Source: Bisbaumannia sp015645095 (GTDB lineage: Bacteria > Pseudomonadota > Gammaproteobacteria > Pseudomonadales > Halomonadaceae). Taken from it: a stretch of DNA of 64,000 nt. The stretch is from positions 2,418,001 to 2,482,000 of the forward strand of contig CP141893.1 of the NCBI GenBank assembly GCA_036871055.1, written 5' to 3'. The translations under genes were made by a program, and so were the position numbers. Of the stretch, positions 1 to 8,198 are shown piece after piece. A model generated the notes under the pieces. It saw nothing but the letters and a program-made list of their open reading frames with translations, was not told where the DNA came from and searched no databases. Positions within the stretch are counted from its first letter, which is position 1; the number at the start of each line of letters is the position of its first letter.

Positions 1-504
1 GCAGATCAGCCCGTAAGAGTGGGTGACCGGGCAAGCGACGATGGGGGTCAGTCCCTCGGCCTCGGGGAAGCCGGCGACATAGCTTTCCAGCTCCCGGTCG
101 ATGGCGGCCCAGGCACGGGCGATCGGCTTGGGGCGTCCGGTGGTGCCGGAGCTGAGCTGGATCAGCTCGCCGCCCGGGGCGGGCGCGCGACGAGGCGCCA
201 CGTCGTCCAGGGCCTCCAGTACGCCCTCGCCGTGCAGCAGGTGCTGGCAGCCGGTCTCCCGGGCCAGGGCCCGGGCCGCCTCCAGCGGCGTGGCCGGGTG
301 GATGGGCAGCACGCTGCCGCCCTCGGCCTTGAGGTACAGGCACAGGGCCAGCCACTGGCCGCTGTCCTTGAGGCAGACGGCCAGGCGCCGGCCCCGGGGC
401 TCGGCGATGGCCGGATAGTGACGCAGGGCCGCGACGGCGCGGTCGACGTCGTCGCGGCCATAGGGGGTGGCATCCACCACGTAGAGGGGATCGGAGAGTG
501 TCAC
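1..504 (-). CDS. AMP-dependent aryl/acyl ligase of the siderophore operon (asbC-like), N-terminal part
   Basis: Partial gene; its 3' end lies outside the window, and 168 codons are visible. The protein has the start of an ANL-superfamily adenylation domain, with the phosphate-binding loop QLSSGTTGRPK at residues 116-126. The GTG start at 504 overlaps the TGA of the upstream NIS synthetase as GTGA, so the two are translationally coupled. An adenylation enzyme directly after two IucA/IucC genes is the asbA-asbB-asbC order of petrobactin clusters, where AsbC activates 3,4-dihydroxybenzoate. That substrate is inferred from gene order only. Another carboxylate, or an amino acid, remains possible until the C-terminal half and the next genes (an acyl carrier protein and a dihydroxybenzoate synthase are expected) are seen. 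Confidence 0.8.
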   Translation of the reverse strand, partial: MTLSDPLYVVDATPYGRDDVDRAVAALRHYPAIAEPRGRRLAVCLKDSGQWLALCLYLKAEGGSVLPIHPATPLEAARALARETGCQHLLHGEGVLEALDDVAPRRAPAPGGELIQLSSGTTGRPKPIARAWAAIDRELESYVAGFPEAEGLTPIVACPVTHSYGLIC

Positions 505-2261
505 GCTAACCTCGATGATCGGTGGGCTGATGAGGGGGGTTCGGCATCCGCCAGGGCATTGGCGATGCGGTGATGGCACTCCGGGGCCTCGGGGCCCCGC
601 AGCTTGCGGGTGATCAGGGCCTCGGCGGCGATCCACGGGCGACGGTGACCCAGCTGGGCCAGGCGTTCCGCCAGCTCGGGGTGGCGCCGGGCATAGGCGG
701 CGAGGCAGTCGCTCACCGCTTGCCAGAAGCGCGCCTCGGGGAAGCCGTAATGGGTCTCCAGGGCCAGGGCCAGCTCGCTGAGGTGGTAGACGAAGAGGGT
801 GTCCATCACCAGCTCGCGCAGCGCCTCCACCGCCCCCATGCGGTAGTAGCGGTCATCGGGGGCCGCGTCGTAGTCCGCCTGGCGGTCACCGAGACGGGGC
901 CCCCTGGCCCCATCGGGCAGGAAGGCCTCGACGTACTCCACGCTGTCGTGGAAGTCGCGCAGCAGCAGCGCCACCGGCCAGCCGTCGCGAACCACCAGCA
1001 GGGCGTTCTGGGCATGGGCCTCCACGGCGATGCCATGGGCCGCCAGCAGGTGCCAGACCGGCAGCACCAGGGCGCGAATCAGCGCCGCCAGCCAGGCCTC
1101 GAGGCCGTAACGCTCGATCCAGGGGGCGATAAAGGGCCGCCCGTCCGCCTCCACGGCGAAGAGCGCATTGCCGGGCACCGCCCGCTCCCCCGCCGCCAGG
1201 CGCGGCGCGATGCCGTCGCGCCAGATGGCCCCCAGCTCGCCGGCCAGGGCGGCCTGCTCCGCGGGGTGCTCGGGGTGGCCGGTGTAGAGCACCCCGGCGT
1301 ACTCCTCCAGCAGGCGCAGGGGGTAGTCCGTGGCGAAGCGTGGGTCGCCGTCGAGGGTGTCGCGCAGCCAGCGGGAGATCGCCGGCGCCGAGGGCACCGA
1401 GTGGGGCTCCAGGTGGCGCCGGGCGGAAGTGTTGCCGATGCCCAGGGGCAGCTTGACGCAGGCCTGCCCCGGGCGACTGGCGTTGAACAGCGAGCGCAGC
1501 GACTGGCTGGGGCGATAGGCATCGCCCAGCGTGCCCAGGGAGCGCACCTCGCCCCGGGCCAGGGCCGGCCCCAGGGCGCCCTCGCGCAGCTGGCGCCACT
1601 GCCAGGGATGCACCGGCAGGACGGCGTGGCAACGCGAATCGCCGCCGCTCGCTTCCAGGGCGGCCCACAGCGCCCGGCTCGTCTCGGCGCCCAGTTCGCG
1701 ATCCCAGAAGGCCGCCTCCGCTTCGGGCAATTGGCTCAGGCAGTGATCGCGGGGCACGGCGAGCCAATGCAGGGCGAAGGCGTGCCCCGACTCGGGGCCG
1801 AAACGCGCCTGATCCTCGGCATCGAAGCCGAGCCGCGCCTTGAAACAGGGGTGATAGGGGTGACCCTCGTGGAGGGCGCTGTCCAGGGCCTCGGCGGCCA
1901 GGTCGCGGCGCTCTGCCACGACCGGACAGGCGGCGGCATGGCGCAGGGTCGCCTCCAGCTCGGCGAGCAGCACGCAGCGGCACGCCAGGCTCGCCGGCAG
2001 CTGGCCGACCAGGCCCTCGAGGCTCACCGCCACCGCCCGCCCCTGTCGGCTCAGCCCGAGGCTCTTCACCGCCAACTGGACCCGCCCGAAGCCGCGAACC
2101 CGCCCCCGGCAGCGCCCTTCCCACTGCCCCAGGGAGAAACTCAGCCAGCCCCAGTCGCCTCGCGCCGAGGCCTCCTGCCGATAGGTCAGTACCCCCTCGA
2201 AGAGCAGCGCCTCCAGCAGTTGACGGATGACCCGCCAGCGCAGCGCCTCAGGCGACCGCAT
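501..2261 (-). CDS. NIS siderophore synthetase, IucA/IucC family (asbB-like)
   Basis: 586 residues, normal for the family. Members are ATP-dependent ligases that join citrate or a citrate-derived intermediate to an amine or alcohol in NRPS-independent siderophore synthesis. Visible family signatures are HPYHPCFK (residues 134-141), VHPWQW, the ATP/citrate-site stretch KLPLGIGNTSARR, and the C-terminal EAHAQN followed by RDFHDS. The start at 2261 has a strong Shine-Dalgarno GGAGGTG and overlaps the end of the upstream synthetase by 14 bp. An ATG further upstream (2312) lacks a ribosome site. The protein differs clearly from its upstream neighbour, so this is a type A plus second-type pair, as in AsbA/AsbB. 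The petrobactin assignment is inference from the operon order. Confidence 0.88.
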   Translation of the reverse strand: MRSPEALRWRVIRQLLEALLFEGVLTYRQEASARGDWGWLSFSLGQWEGRCRGRVRGFGRVQLAVKSLGLSRQGRAVAVSLEGLVGQLPASLACRCVLLAELEATLRHAAACPVVAERRDLAAEALDSALHEGHPYHPCFKARLGFDAEDQARFGPESGHAFALHWLAVPRDHCLSQLPEAEAAFWDRELGAETSRALWAALEASGGDSRCHAVLPVHPWQWRQLREGALGPALARGEVRSLGTLGDAYRPSQSLRSLFNASRPGQACVKLPLGIGNTSARRHLEPHSVPSAPAISRWLRDTLDGDPRFATDYPLRLLEEYAGVLYTGHPEHPAEQAALAGELGAIWRDGIAPRLAAGERAVPGNALFAVEADGRPFIAPWIERYGLEAWLAALIRALVLPVWHLLAAHGIAVEAHAQNALLVVRDGWPVALLLRDFHDSVEYVEAFLPDGARGPRLGDRQADYDAAPDDRYYRMGAVEALRELVMDTLFVYHLSELALALETHYGFPEARFWQAVSDCLAAYARRHPELAERLAQLGHRRPWIAAEALITRKLRGPEAPECHHRIANALADAEPPSSAHRSSRLA

Positions 2262-4020
2262 GGCGCACCTCCGCGGCGAGGGGCTGCCGGGTCGCCCGCA
2301 GGGGGTTGGCAATGCAGGTGTAGACCGCCATCTCCAGGTCCGCCTCCAGCTCGTCCAGGTCCTGCACCCGGGTCAGCAGGTTGCCCTTGTAGGGCAGCCG
2401 CGCCTCCTCCAGCAACCGGCTCACCAGCGGCCGCGCCGGACCGTCGAGCCGGGCCCGCCAGCGCTCGAGGGCCTCGCGCAGCAATGCCAGGGCCTCCTCC
2501 TCGGCCAGCAGGCCGTCCTCGCCGAAGCGGGCGATCACCGCGAACAGCTGGTTGACCACCAGGTAATAACAGAAGCGGTCGCGGATCATGTCATCGGCGT
2601 AGAAGAGCTCCGGGGTGCGGGCCAGCGCCGGGCAGAGCGCCGTCAGCGCCTCGCGGCGGCTCGCCGAGAGGTAGTAGCCCTGGTTGTCGCGGTAGTAGAA
2701 GGCGGTGGGATAGCCGGCCCCGAGGTCGAGCAGGCCATTCTGCTGGTGGGCCTCCAGGGCGATGCCGTGGGTATCGTAGAGGCGCAGGGCCGGGGCGATG
2801 GCGCAGCTCAGGTAGTGACGGAACCAGTCGCGGCTCACCGCGGCCAGGCCGCGCCCCTCGTTGAGGGCCAGGCCCTCGATCAGCGTCTGCAGCCGCGAGG
2901 GCCGCCCCTCCAGGGGCGCCTGGGTCAGGGCCGCCACGGCGATCGCGCCGCCATCCCGTCCCGGGAGGAAGGGGTTCTCGCGCAGGATCGTCTCGAAGCC
3001 ACTCTCGCGCAGCCCCGGCAGCCGCACGCTGAGGTAGGCGGGATCCTGCAGGAAGCGGAAGCGCGGCTCGGCGTCGGCGAAACCGGTAGCCCGGATCAGT
3101 TGCGCCATCACCAGGCCGGCCTCCAGCTCATGGGCCTTGTTGACCCTCAGGGAGTTGGTCACCCGCACCGGAATCGAAAACTTGAGCATCCACGGCAACG
3201 CCTCGCAGTAGAGGGTGCGCACCGAGGAGGTGGCGGTGAAGTGCGGCCCCCGCTCGCCCAGGGAGCGGATCTCGCCGCGGACCATGGCCGCCTGTACCGC
3301 CGGCTGGGCCAGCAACCACTGGGCCTGGAGGGGATGAGCCGGCACCGGCAGGTGAGCCTCGGGCAGCGGCGGCAGGGCGTCGCCCAGCAGCTCGGCCACC
3401 AGGTCGGTGGCGGGGGCGACGCCATGGCTGCCCTGGACGACGAGGTCGCGGTGGACCGAGAAGAGGTGCAGCGGAAAACGTCCGGCCAGCTCCGGCGCAT
3501 AGCGCTCGTGCTGCCAGTCCGCCAGGCCCTGGCGGCTCTTGGGGGTGGGGTGGGCCACATGGCCGAACAGCAGCGACTGCTCGGCGTCGATGAAACGCTC
3601 GGAGACCCGCCGCGGGTCCTGGCGGCGCGCCGCCACGTAGCGGGCCATGACCCGCTGGCTGTCGAGGAGCCGGTAGCGCAGCTCCAGCTCCCGGGTGCGG
3701 CGCAGCTCCGGCAGCATGCCGCCGACCCGCTCATAGAGCTCGGTGACCAGCAGGTCGATGGCCGCGGCGGGGGCCAGCCGCGCCCAGCCCTGCCCCGGGC
3801 GGCACGCCCAGGCCCGCCCCAGCCGATGCCGCCCGGCCAGGGAGCGGTAGCTCACCTCCACCGCCAGCTCGGCCTCCCGGGTGGTCAGCCGAAGGGTCGC
3901 CTCCGGTGGCCCTTCGGCGGCGTCATCGACCCAGCGGCCGCCGTCCACCTCCTGGAGGTAGCAGTGCAGGAAGGCCTGAAAACTGGCCTGTTCGGCGATA
4001 GCCCGCGCGGACGGTCCCAT
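2248..4020 (-). CDS. NIS siderophore synthetase, IucA/IucC family (asbA-like), first gene of siderophore operon
   Basis: 590 residues. The family motif appears here as GHVAHPTPKSR (residues 153-163), followed by PAHPLQAQWL, an SSVRTLY segment, KFSIPVRVTNSLR, and near the C-terminus EAHQQNG with YRDNQGY. The HPTPKS form and the position as first enzyme suit an AsbA-like synthetase that condenses citrate with a polyamine such as spermidine; that substrate is inferred. The ATG at 4020 follows a modest ribosome site (ATGGGGC). A candidate Fur box lies about 40 bp upstream, so iron-repressed transcription is likely. The downstream synthetase overlaps by 14 bp and the adenylation gene by 4 bp, which makes this a tightly coupled operon. 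Confidence 0.88.
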   Translation of the reverse strand: MGPSARAIAEQASFQAFLHCYLQEVDGGRWVDDAAEGPPEATLRLTTREAELAVEVSYRSLAGRHRLGRAWACRPGQGWARLAPAAAIDLLVTELYERVGGMLPELRRTRELELRYRLLDSQRVMARYVAARRQDPRRVSERFIDAEQSLLFGHVAHPTPKSRQGLADWQHERYAPELAGRFPLHLFSVHRDLVVQGSHGVAPATDLVAELLGDALPPLPEAHLPVPAHPLQAQWLLAQPAVQAAMVRGEIRSLGERGPHFTATSSVRTLYCEALPWMLKFSIPVRVTNSLRVNKAHELEAGLVMAQLIRATGFADAEPRFRFLQDPAYLSVRLPGLRESGFETILRENPFLPGRDGGAIAVAALTQAPLEGRPSRLQTLIEGLALNEGRGLAAVSRDWFRHYLSCAIAPALRLYDTHGIALEAHQQNGLLDLGAGYPTAFYYRDNQGYYLSASRREALTALCPALARTPELFYADDMIRDRFCYYLVVNQLFAVIARFGEDGLLAEEEALALLREALERWRARLDGPARPLVSRLLEEARLPYKGNLLTRVQDLDELEADLEMAVYTCIANPLRATRQPLAAEVRHAVA

Positions 4021-4056
4021 AGTGTTGCCCCATGACGAGAGTCTGAGAAAACACTA

Positions 4057-4075
4057 AATGAGAGTCATACGCACT
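4057..4075 (-). promoter_or_regulatory. Candidate Fur box in front of the siderophore operon
   Basis: The 19-mer AATGAGAGTCATACGCACT resembles gammaproteobacterial Fur boxes of the AATGAGAATCATTCGCATT type (three mismatches by eye). It is part of a wider imperfect palindrome. It sits 37 bp upstream of the first NIS synthetase start and just after the MATE gene, where an iron-responsive promoter would be expected. No clear -35/-10 pair was assigned. Confidence 0.55.
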
Positions 4076-4094
4076 CGTATTGGTTTTACAACTT

Positions 4095-5465
4095 TTACAC
4101 TCCGGCGGGCTCGCCGGGCAGCAGCCGCCGGGGCCGGAAGCGCAGGAAGAGGCTCAGGGCCAGGCCGAAGGTCAGCCACTCCGCCAGGGGCAGGGCCAGC
4201 AACAGCGGCCACTCCGGGCGCAGGGTGGCGATCAGCACCAGCAGCGCCGCCGGCAGCACCAGGCTACGGGAGAGGGCCACCACCGCGGAGGGCAGCGGCC
4301 GGTGCATGGCGGTCAGGTAGACCGACAGCAGCACATTGAGGCCATTGATCAGGAACAGCGGCCAGAGGATCGCCAGAAACTGGTCGGCGAGGCGTGCCGT
4401 GGCCTGGTCGGCGCCATCCAGGAAGAGCCGCACCAGGGCCCCGCCCTGCCACCAGACCGCCACCACCAGCACCAGGCCGAGGCCCAGGATCACGCTGGCC
4501 CCGCAGCCCATAAAGGCCCGGATGCGCCGGGCATTGCCGGCCCCCAGGTTATGGCTGAGCAGCACATGCATGGCATCGGAGATGCCGTAGAAGACCATCA
4601 GGCTGAGGAAGATCAGGTAGTTGACCACGGTGAAGGCGGCCACCCCGGTGACCCCCTGGCTGCTCATCAGCAGCCAGTTGATCAGCAGCATCACCAGCCC
4701 CACCGAGGCCTCGTTGATCCACTCCGAGACGCCGTTGACGCCGGCCTTGAGCACCTCGCCCCAGTGGCGCTGGCGCGGCGAGAAGCGCAGCCGCCGACCG
4801 CGGCGCAGGAAGTAGCCCAGCAGTATGGCGAGCTGCAGGCCCTGGGCCAGGCCGGTGGCCAGGGCCGCGCCGCGCAGCCCCTGCCCCAGGTAGCCCACCA
4901 GCAGCGCATCGAGCAGGATATTGGCGCCGGCCCCGGCGACCAGGGCCGTGGTGGCCAGCCCCGGGAAGCCGTCGACCCGCACGAAGTAGTAGAGCACCAG
5001 GGTCACCAGCTGCACCACCAGCACCCAGAGCATGATCAGGAAGTACTCGGACATCAGCGGGTAGAGCTCGGGGGCGGCGCCGAGCAGCCGGTAGAGCGGC
5101 TCGTGGAAGCGCAGGCAGAGCAGCGCCGCCACCAGCGCCAGGCCCAGGGTGGCGATCAGGCACTTGCTGAAGGTCGCCGAGGCCGCCGCCGGGTCCCCCT
5201 CCCCCAGCGCCTTGCCGGCGCGCACCGTGCCGCCGATGGCCAGGGCCAGGGCCAGGCCGAAGAGCACGGCGAAGTAGGGAATCAGCAGGTTGAGGGCCGC
5301 CAGGGCCTCGGCCCCGGCGAAATTGCCGATAAAGATGCCGTCGACGATATTGGCGGTGGTCAGCGCCAGGAGCCCCGCCACCGAGGGCAGGGCATAACGC
5401 CAGAAGACCGGCCAATGGGGGCCGGTCAGGATGGGGTCGTCGTGGCGCGGGGCAGCGGCGTCCAT
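4095..5465 (-). CDS. MATE-family multidrug/siderophore efflux transporter
   Basis: 456 residues with about twelve hydrophobic segments and the two-fold repeat expected for MATE antiporters, which export compounds in exchange for H+ or Na+ across the inner membrane. The start at 5465 has a good AAGGAG 8 bp upstream. The gene is on the same strand as the siderophore genes, ends 74 bp before the first NIS synthetase, and follows trpE by 59 bp. Its position suggests export of the siderophore, which is inference; the family alone would allow general drug or metabolite export. The candidate Fur box lies downstream of it, so co-regulation by iron would need a second site or read-through from another promoter. 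Confidence 0.85.
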   Translation of the reverse strand: MDAAAPRHDDPILTGPHWPVFWRYALPSVAGLLALTTANIVDGIFIGNFAGAEALAALNLLIPYFAVLFGLALALAIGGTVRAGKALGEGDPAAASATFSKCLIATLGLALVAALLCLRFHEPLYRLLGAAPELYPLMSEYFLIMLWVLVVQLVTLVLYYFVRVDGFPGLATTALVAGAGANILLDALLVGYLGQGLRGAALATGLAQGLQLAILLGYFLRRGRRLRFSPRQRHWGEVLKAGVNGVSEWINEASVGLVMLLINWLLMSSQGVTGVAAFTVVNYLIFLSLMVFYGISDAMHVLLSHNLGAGNARRIRAFMGCGASVILGLGLVLVVAVWWQGGALVRLFLDGADQATARLADQFLAILWPLFLINGLNVLLSVYLTAMHRPLPSAVVALSRSLVLPAALLVLIATLRPEWPLLLALPLAEWLTFGLALSLFLRFRPRRLLPGEPAGV

Positions 5466-5524
5466 GCGCTCTCCTTGCAGGCGAGGCCCGGCCTCGGGGC
5501 GGGAGGCGTCCCGCCCACCAGGGC

Positions 5525-7024
5525 CTATTCCAGGTTATCGAGGCCGCGTTCGGCCATGGCCACGGCGCGGAACAGGGCGCGGCCCTTGTTGAGGGTCTCC
5601 TGCCACTCCAGCTCGGGCACCGAGTCGGCGACGATGCCGGCGCCGGCCTGCACATGCAACTGGCCGTCCTTGATCACCGCGGTGCGGATGGCGATGGCGG
5701 TGTCCATGTTGCCGTGCCAGGAGAGGTAGCCCACGGCGCCGGAGTAGACACCGCGCTTGACCGGCTCCAGCTCGTCGATGATCTCCATGGCGCGGATCTT
5801 CGGCGCCCCGGAGAGGGTGCCCGCCGGGAAGGTGGCGCGCAGCACGTCCATGGCGGTCAACCCCGGCTTCAACTGGCCGGTGACGTTGGAGACGATATGC
5901 ATCACATGGGAGTAGCGCTCCACCACCATCTGGTCGGTGACCTTGACCGTGCCGGTACGACTGATGCGCCCCACGTCGTTGCGCCCCAGGTCGATCAGCA
6001 TCAGGTGCTCGGCCACCTCCTTGGGGTCGGCCAGCAGGTCCTTCTCCAGGGCCAGGTCTTCCGCCTCGGTCTTGCCGCGCACCCGGGTGCCGGCGATGGG
6101 CCGCACCGTCACCTCGCCCTCCTCCAGGCGGGTGAGGATCTCCGGGGAGGAGCCCACCACCTGGTGGTCGCCCAGGTCGAGGAAGAACATGTAGGGCGAG
6201 GGGTTGAGGCTGCGCAGGGCCCGGTAGAGGTCCAGCGGCGGCGCCTGGTAGCCGATCGACATGCGCTGGGAGGGCACGCACTGCATGACGTCGCCGGCCA
6301 GCACGTACTCCTTGATGGTCGCCACCGCGGCCTTGAAGCCGTCCTCGGTGAAGCCGGAGGTGAAGTCCCCCTCCTCCACCGCCGGCGCCCCGGTACCGGG
6401 ACTCTGGGTATTGACGGTGGCGCTGCGCAGGCGGATCTCGAGGCGCTCGAGGCGCTCCCGGGCCTGCTCATAGGCATCCGCCTCGGCGGGATCGGCATGG
6501 GTCCAGAGGGTCAGGCGACCGGAGAGGTTGTCGAAGACCACCAGCTCCTCGCAGACCATCAGCAGGATATCCGGCACCCCCAGGGGGTCGGCCTTGGCGG
6601 CGGCCGCGGCGCTGCGCAGCCGCGGCTCCACGTAGCGAATGGTGTCGTAGCCGAAGTAGCCCACCAGGCCACCGTCGAAACGCGGCTGGTCGTCCAGCTG
6701 CGGCACCTTGAAGCGGGACTGGAAGGCCTCGATCCAGGCCAGCGGGTCCTCCACCTCGGCCTCCTCGATCACCTGGTCGCCATCCAGGTGGCGCACGGTG
6801 AAGCCGCGCACCTCGAGGCGCTCCCGGCACGGCAGGCCGATGATCGAGTAGCGGCCCCACTTCTCGCCCCCCTGCACCGATTCGAGCAGGAAGGTCCAGG
6901 GCGCCTGGGCCAGCTTGAGGTAGGTGGAAAGCGGGGTGTCGAGGTCGGCCAGCACCTCCCGGGTCACGGGAATGCGGTTATAGCCGGCCTGGGCCAGCTC
7001 CTGAAAGCGGTCGGGGGTCATCAT
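5525..7024 (-). CDS. trpE: Anthranilate synthase component I
   Basis: 499 residues. Catalyses chorismate plus glutamine (or ammonia) to anthranilate, the first step of tryptophan synthesis, with TrpG as glutaminase partner (not in the window). The N-terminus carries an LLES motif, as in the tryptophan feedback site. The chorismate-binding half shows PIAGTRVRGKTEAED, LIDLGRNDVGR and SGAPKIRAMEIIDELEP (residues 405-421). Two adjacent ATGs begin the gene; AAAGGA lies 10-12 bp upstream of 7024. The gene lies downstream of gph, and a Trp-rich leader peptide precedes it, so expression is probably attenuated by tryptophan supply. Confidence 0.97.
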   Translation of the reverse strand: MMTPDRFQELAQAGYNRIPVTREVLADLDTPLSTYLKLAQAPWTFLLESVQGGEKWGRYSIIGLPCRERLEVRGFTVRHLDGDQVIEEAEVEDPLAWIEAFQSRFKVPQLDDQPRFDGGLVGYFGYDTIRYVEPRLRSAAAAAKADPLGVPDILLMVCEELVVFDNLSGRLTLWTHADPAEADAYEQARERLERLEIRLRSATVNTQSPGTGAPAVEEGDFTSGFTEDGFKAAVATIKEYVLAGDVMQCVPSQRMSIGYQAPPLDLYRALRSLNPSPYMFFLDLGDHQVVGSSPEILTRLEEGEVTVRPIAGTRVRGKTEAEDLALEKDLLADPKEVAEHLMLIDLGRNDVGRISRTGTVKVTDQMVVERYSHVMHIVSNVTGQLKPGLTAMDVLRATFPAGTLSGAPKIRAMEIIDELEPVKRGVYSGAVGYLSWHGNMDTAIAIRTAVIKDGQLHVQAGAGIVADSVPELEWQETLNKGRALFRAVAMAERGLDNLE

Positions 7025-7068
7025 GCCCGTCAGATCCTTTGGTGGTGTCTCGGAAAATGGCTAGCGGC

Positions 7069-7084
7069 GGCCGCCGGAGCGGCC
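7069..7084 (-). promoter_or_regulatory. Hairpin in the trpE leader, possible attenuator element
   Basis: On the minus strand, just after the leader-peptide stop, GGCCGC-TCCG-GCGGCC forms a 6-bp GC-only stem. A short TTTT tract follows about 11 nt later (7054-7057). A second possible pairing, CTCGG with CCGAG (7084-7088 and 7049-7053), encloses it. Neither is a textbook terminator, so whether control acts on termination or on translation initiation cannot be told by eye. Confidence 0.4.
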
Positions 7085-7092
7085 CGAGGGCA

Positions 7093-7167
7093 TCACCATC
7101 GCCAGCGCTTGACCTCGCGCATCAGGGTGGCGAGGCCCTGGCGATTCGAAGGGAAATGACCGGGCAT
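7093..7167 (-). CDS. trpL: trp operon leader peptide (Trp-rich)
   Basis: A 24-codon reading frame between gph and trpE, ending in KRWRW-stop: two Trp codons separated by one Arg at the very end. Tandem or near-tandem Trp codons just before the stop, followed by GC-rich inverted repeats and then trpE, are the hallmark of ribosome-mediated trp attenuation. The peptide could also begin at an internal Met (7122), giving a 9-residue version ending the same way. Neither start has a strong ribosome site. AT-rich DNA upstream includes TATAAC (7191-7196) as a possible -10. The peptide has no expected function beyond sensing charged tRNA-Trp. Confidence 0.75.
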   Translation of the reverse strand: MPGHFPSNRQGLATLMREVKRWRW

Positions 7168-7246
7168 GAGAGTGGTGTCCGTGCGAGAAAGTTATAGCAA
7201 CTTCTTATCAAATCGGCATTTTTTATAGCACCTTAGCGAAGGAACA

Positions 7247-7912
7247 CTAAACGAGTTCCGCCAGCGATTCAACCATGCCATCCGGGCCGCTGGCCGCTAC
7301 CGGCTCGCCGTGATTGTAACCGTAGGGCACCGCCAGGGTGCGAAAGCCCGCGGCCCGCCCGGCGGCGATATCGTGGCGGGAATCCCCCACCATCAGGCAG
7401 CGCGACGGCGGCACGTCGAAATGCTCGCTCATGGCCAGTAGTGGCGCCGGGTGGGGTTTCTTCTCGGGCAGGGAGTCGCCCCCCAGGCAGCGGGCGAAGC
7501 AACCGTCGATGCCCAGCCCCTCGAGGATCGGCGCGATAAAGGCCACCGGCTTGTTGGTCACCAGCGTCAGGATCAGGCCCCGCTCGGCGAGCCCCGTCAG
7601 GGCCTCGCGCACCCCGGGGTAGAGCCGGGTGCGAACATTGGGCGCCTGGCCATAGTGATGCAGGAAACGCTGATGGGCCGCTTCCAGGTGCTCGGCCTCG
7701 GGGGCGCGGCCCAGCGCTGCCGTCAGTGCCCGCTCCACCAGGACCCGGGCGCCGTTGCCTACCCAGTCGCGCACCTTGACCTCGCCGGCGGCGGGCAGGG
7801 CCAGGTCGGCGAGGGTGAGGTCCACCGCCGCGGCCAGGTCGGGAACCGAGTCCACCAGGGTGCCGTCCAGGTCGAAGGTGACCAGGGTGATGCCGTCCAG
7901 GCTGGGGTGCAT
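7247..7912 (-). CDS. gph: Phosphoglycolate phosphatase (HAD family)
   Basis: 221 residues. Removes phosphate from 2-phosphoglycolate formed in DNA repair or oxygenase side reactions. HAD motifs are clear: FDLDGTLVDS near residue 15 (nucleophile Asp), TLVTNKP (motif II), KKPHP with the motif III Lys, and MVGDSRHDI (motif IV). The start at 7912 (MHPSLDG) has AAGGAG six bases upstream. An upstream ATG at 7969 would add 19 residues before the HAD fold without a ribosome site. Location in front of trpE is common in gammaproteobacteria, where rpe-gph-trpE often form a group. Here rpe lies about 3 kb away, separated by ndh and mscS. Confidence 0.93.
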   Translation of the reverse strand: MHPSLDGITLVTFDLDGTLVDSVPDLAAAVDLTLADLALPAAGEVKVRDWVGNGARVLVERALTAALGRAPEAEHLEAAHQRFLHHYGQAPNVRTRLYPGVREALTGLAERGLILTLVTNKPVAFIAPILEGLGIDGCFARCLGGDSLPEKKPHPAPLLAMSEHFDVPPSRCLMVGDSRHDIAAGRAAGFRTLAVPYGYNHGEPVAASGPDGMVESLAELV

Positions 7913-8198
7913 AAGGGGCTCCTTGGCGAGTGTCTGAGAGGGGACGAATCGGCCATGCCGATTATGCATGTAATATTACGAAAAAATCTTCCGCTTTTTG
8001 CCCGTCGCCCATAGGCAGACGAACGTCGTAGCGTTATGCTAGGGCCAGCCGTTGCCGACTCCAGGGCATCCCCCCCCCTACTCGGCCGGACGCCTACGAC
8101 ACCCCCGCCGTGACGCCCGACCGCCGTATCGAGGCCAGTGTCCTGACCCCGGGCAACTATTTCAAACCTTGCCTTTTCACACTTTGTCAGGAGTCTCC

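Noticed and set aside
501..4035. Long open frames on the plus strand opposite the siderophore genes
   Set aside because: They are antisense shadows produced by high GC; the minus-strand frames carry IucA/IucC motifs and ribosome sites.
7970..7979. GTAATATTAC palindrome as a defined operator between gph and ndh
   Set aside because: Only one copy and no matching regulator; mentioned with ndh but not annotated as a site.
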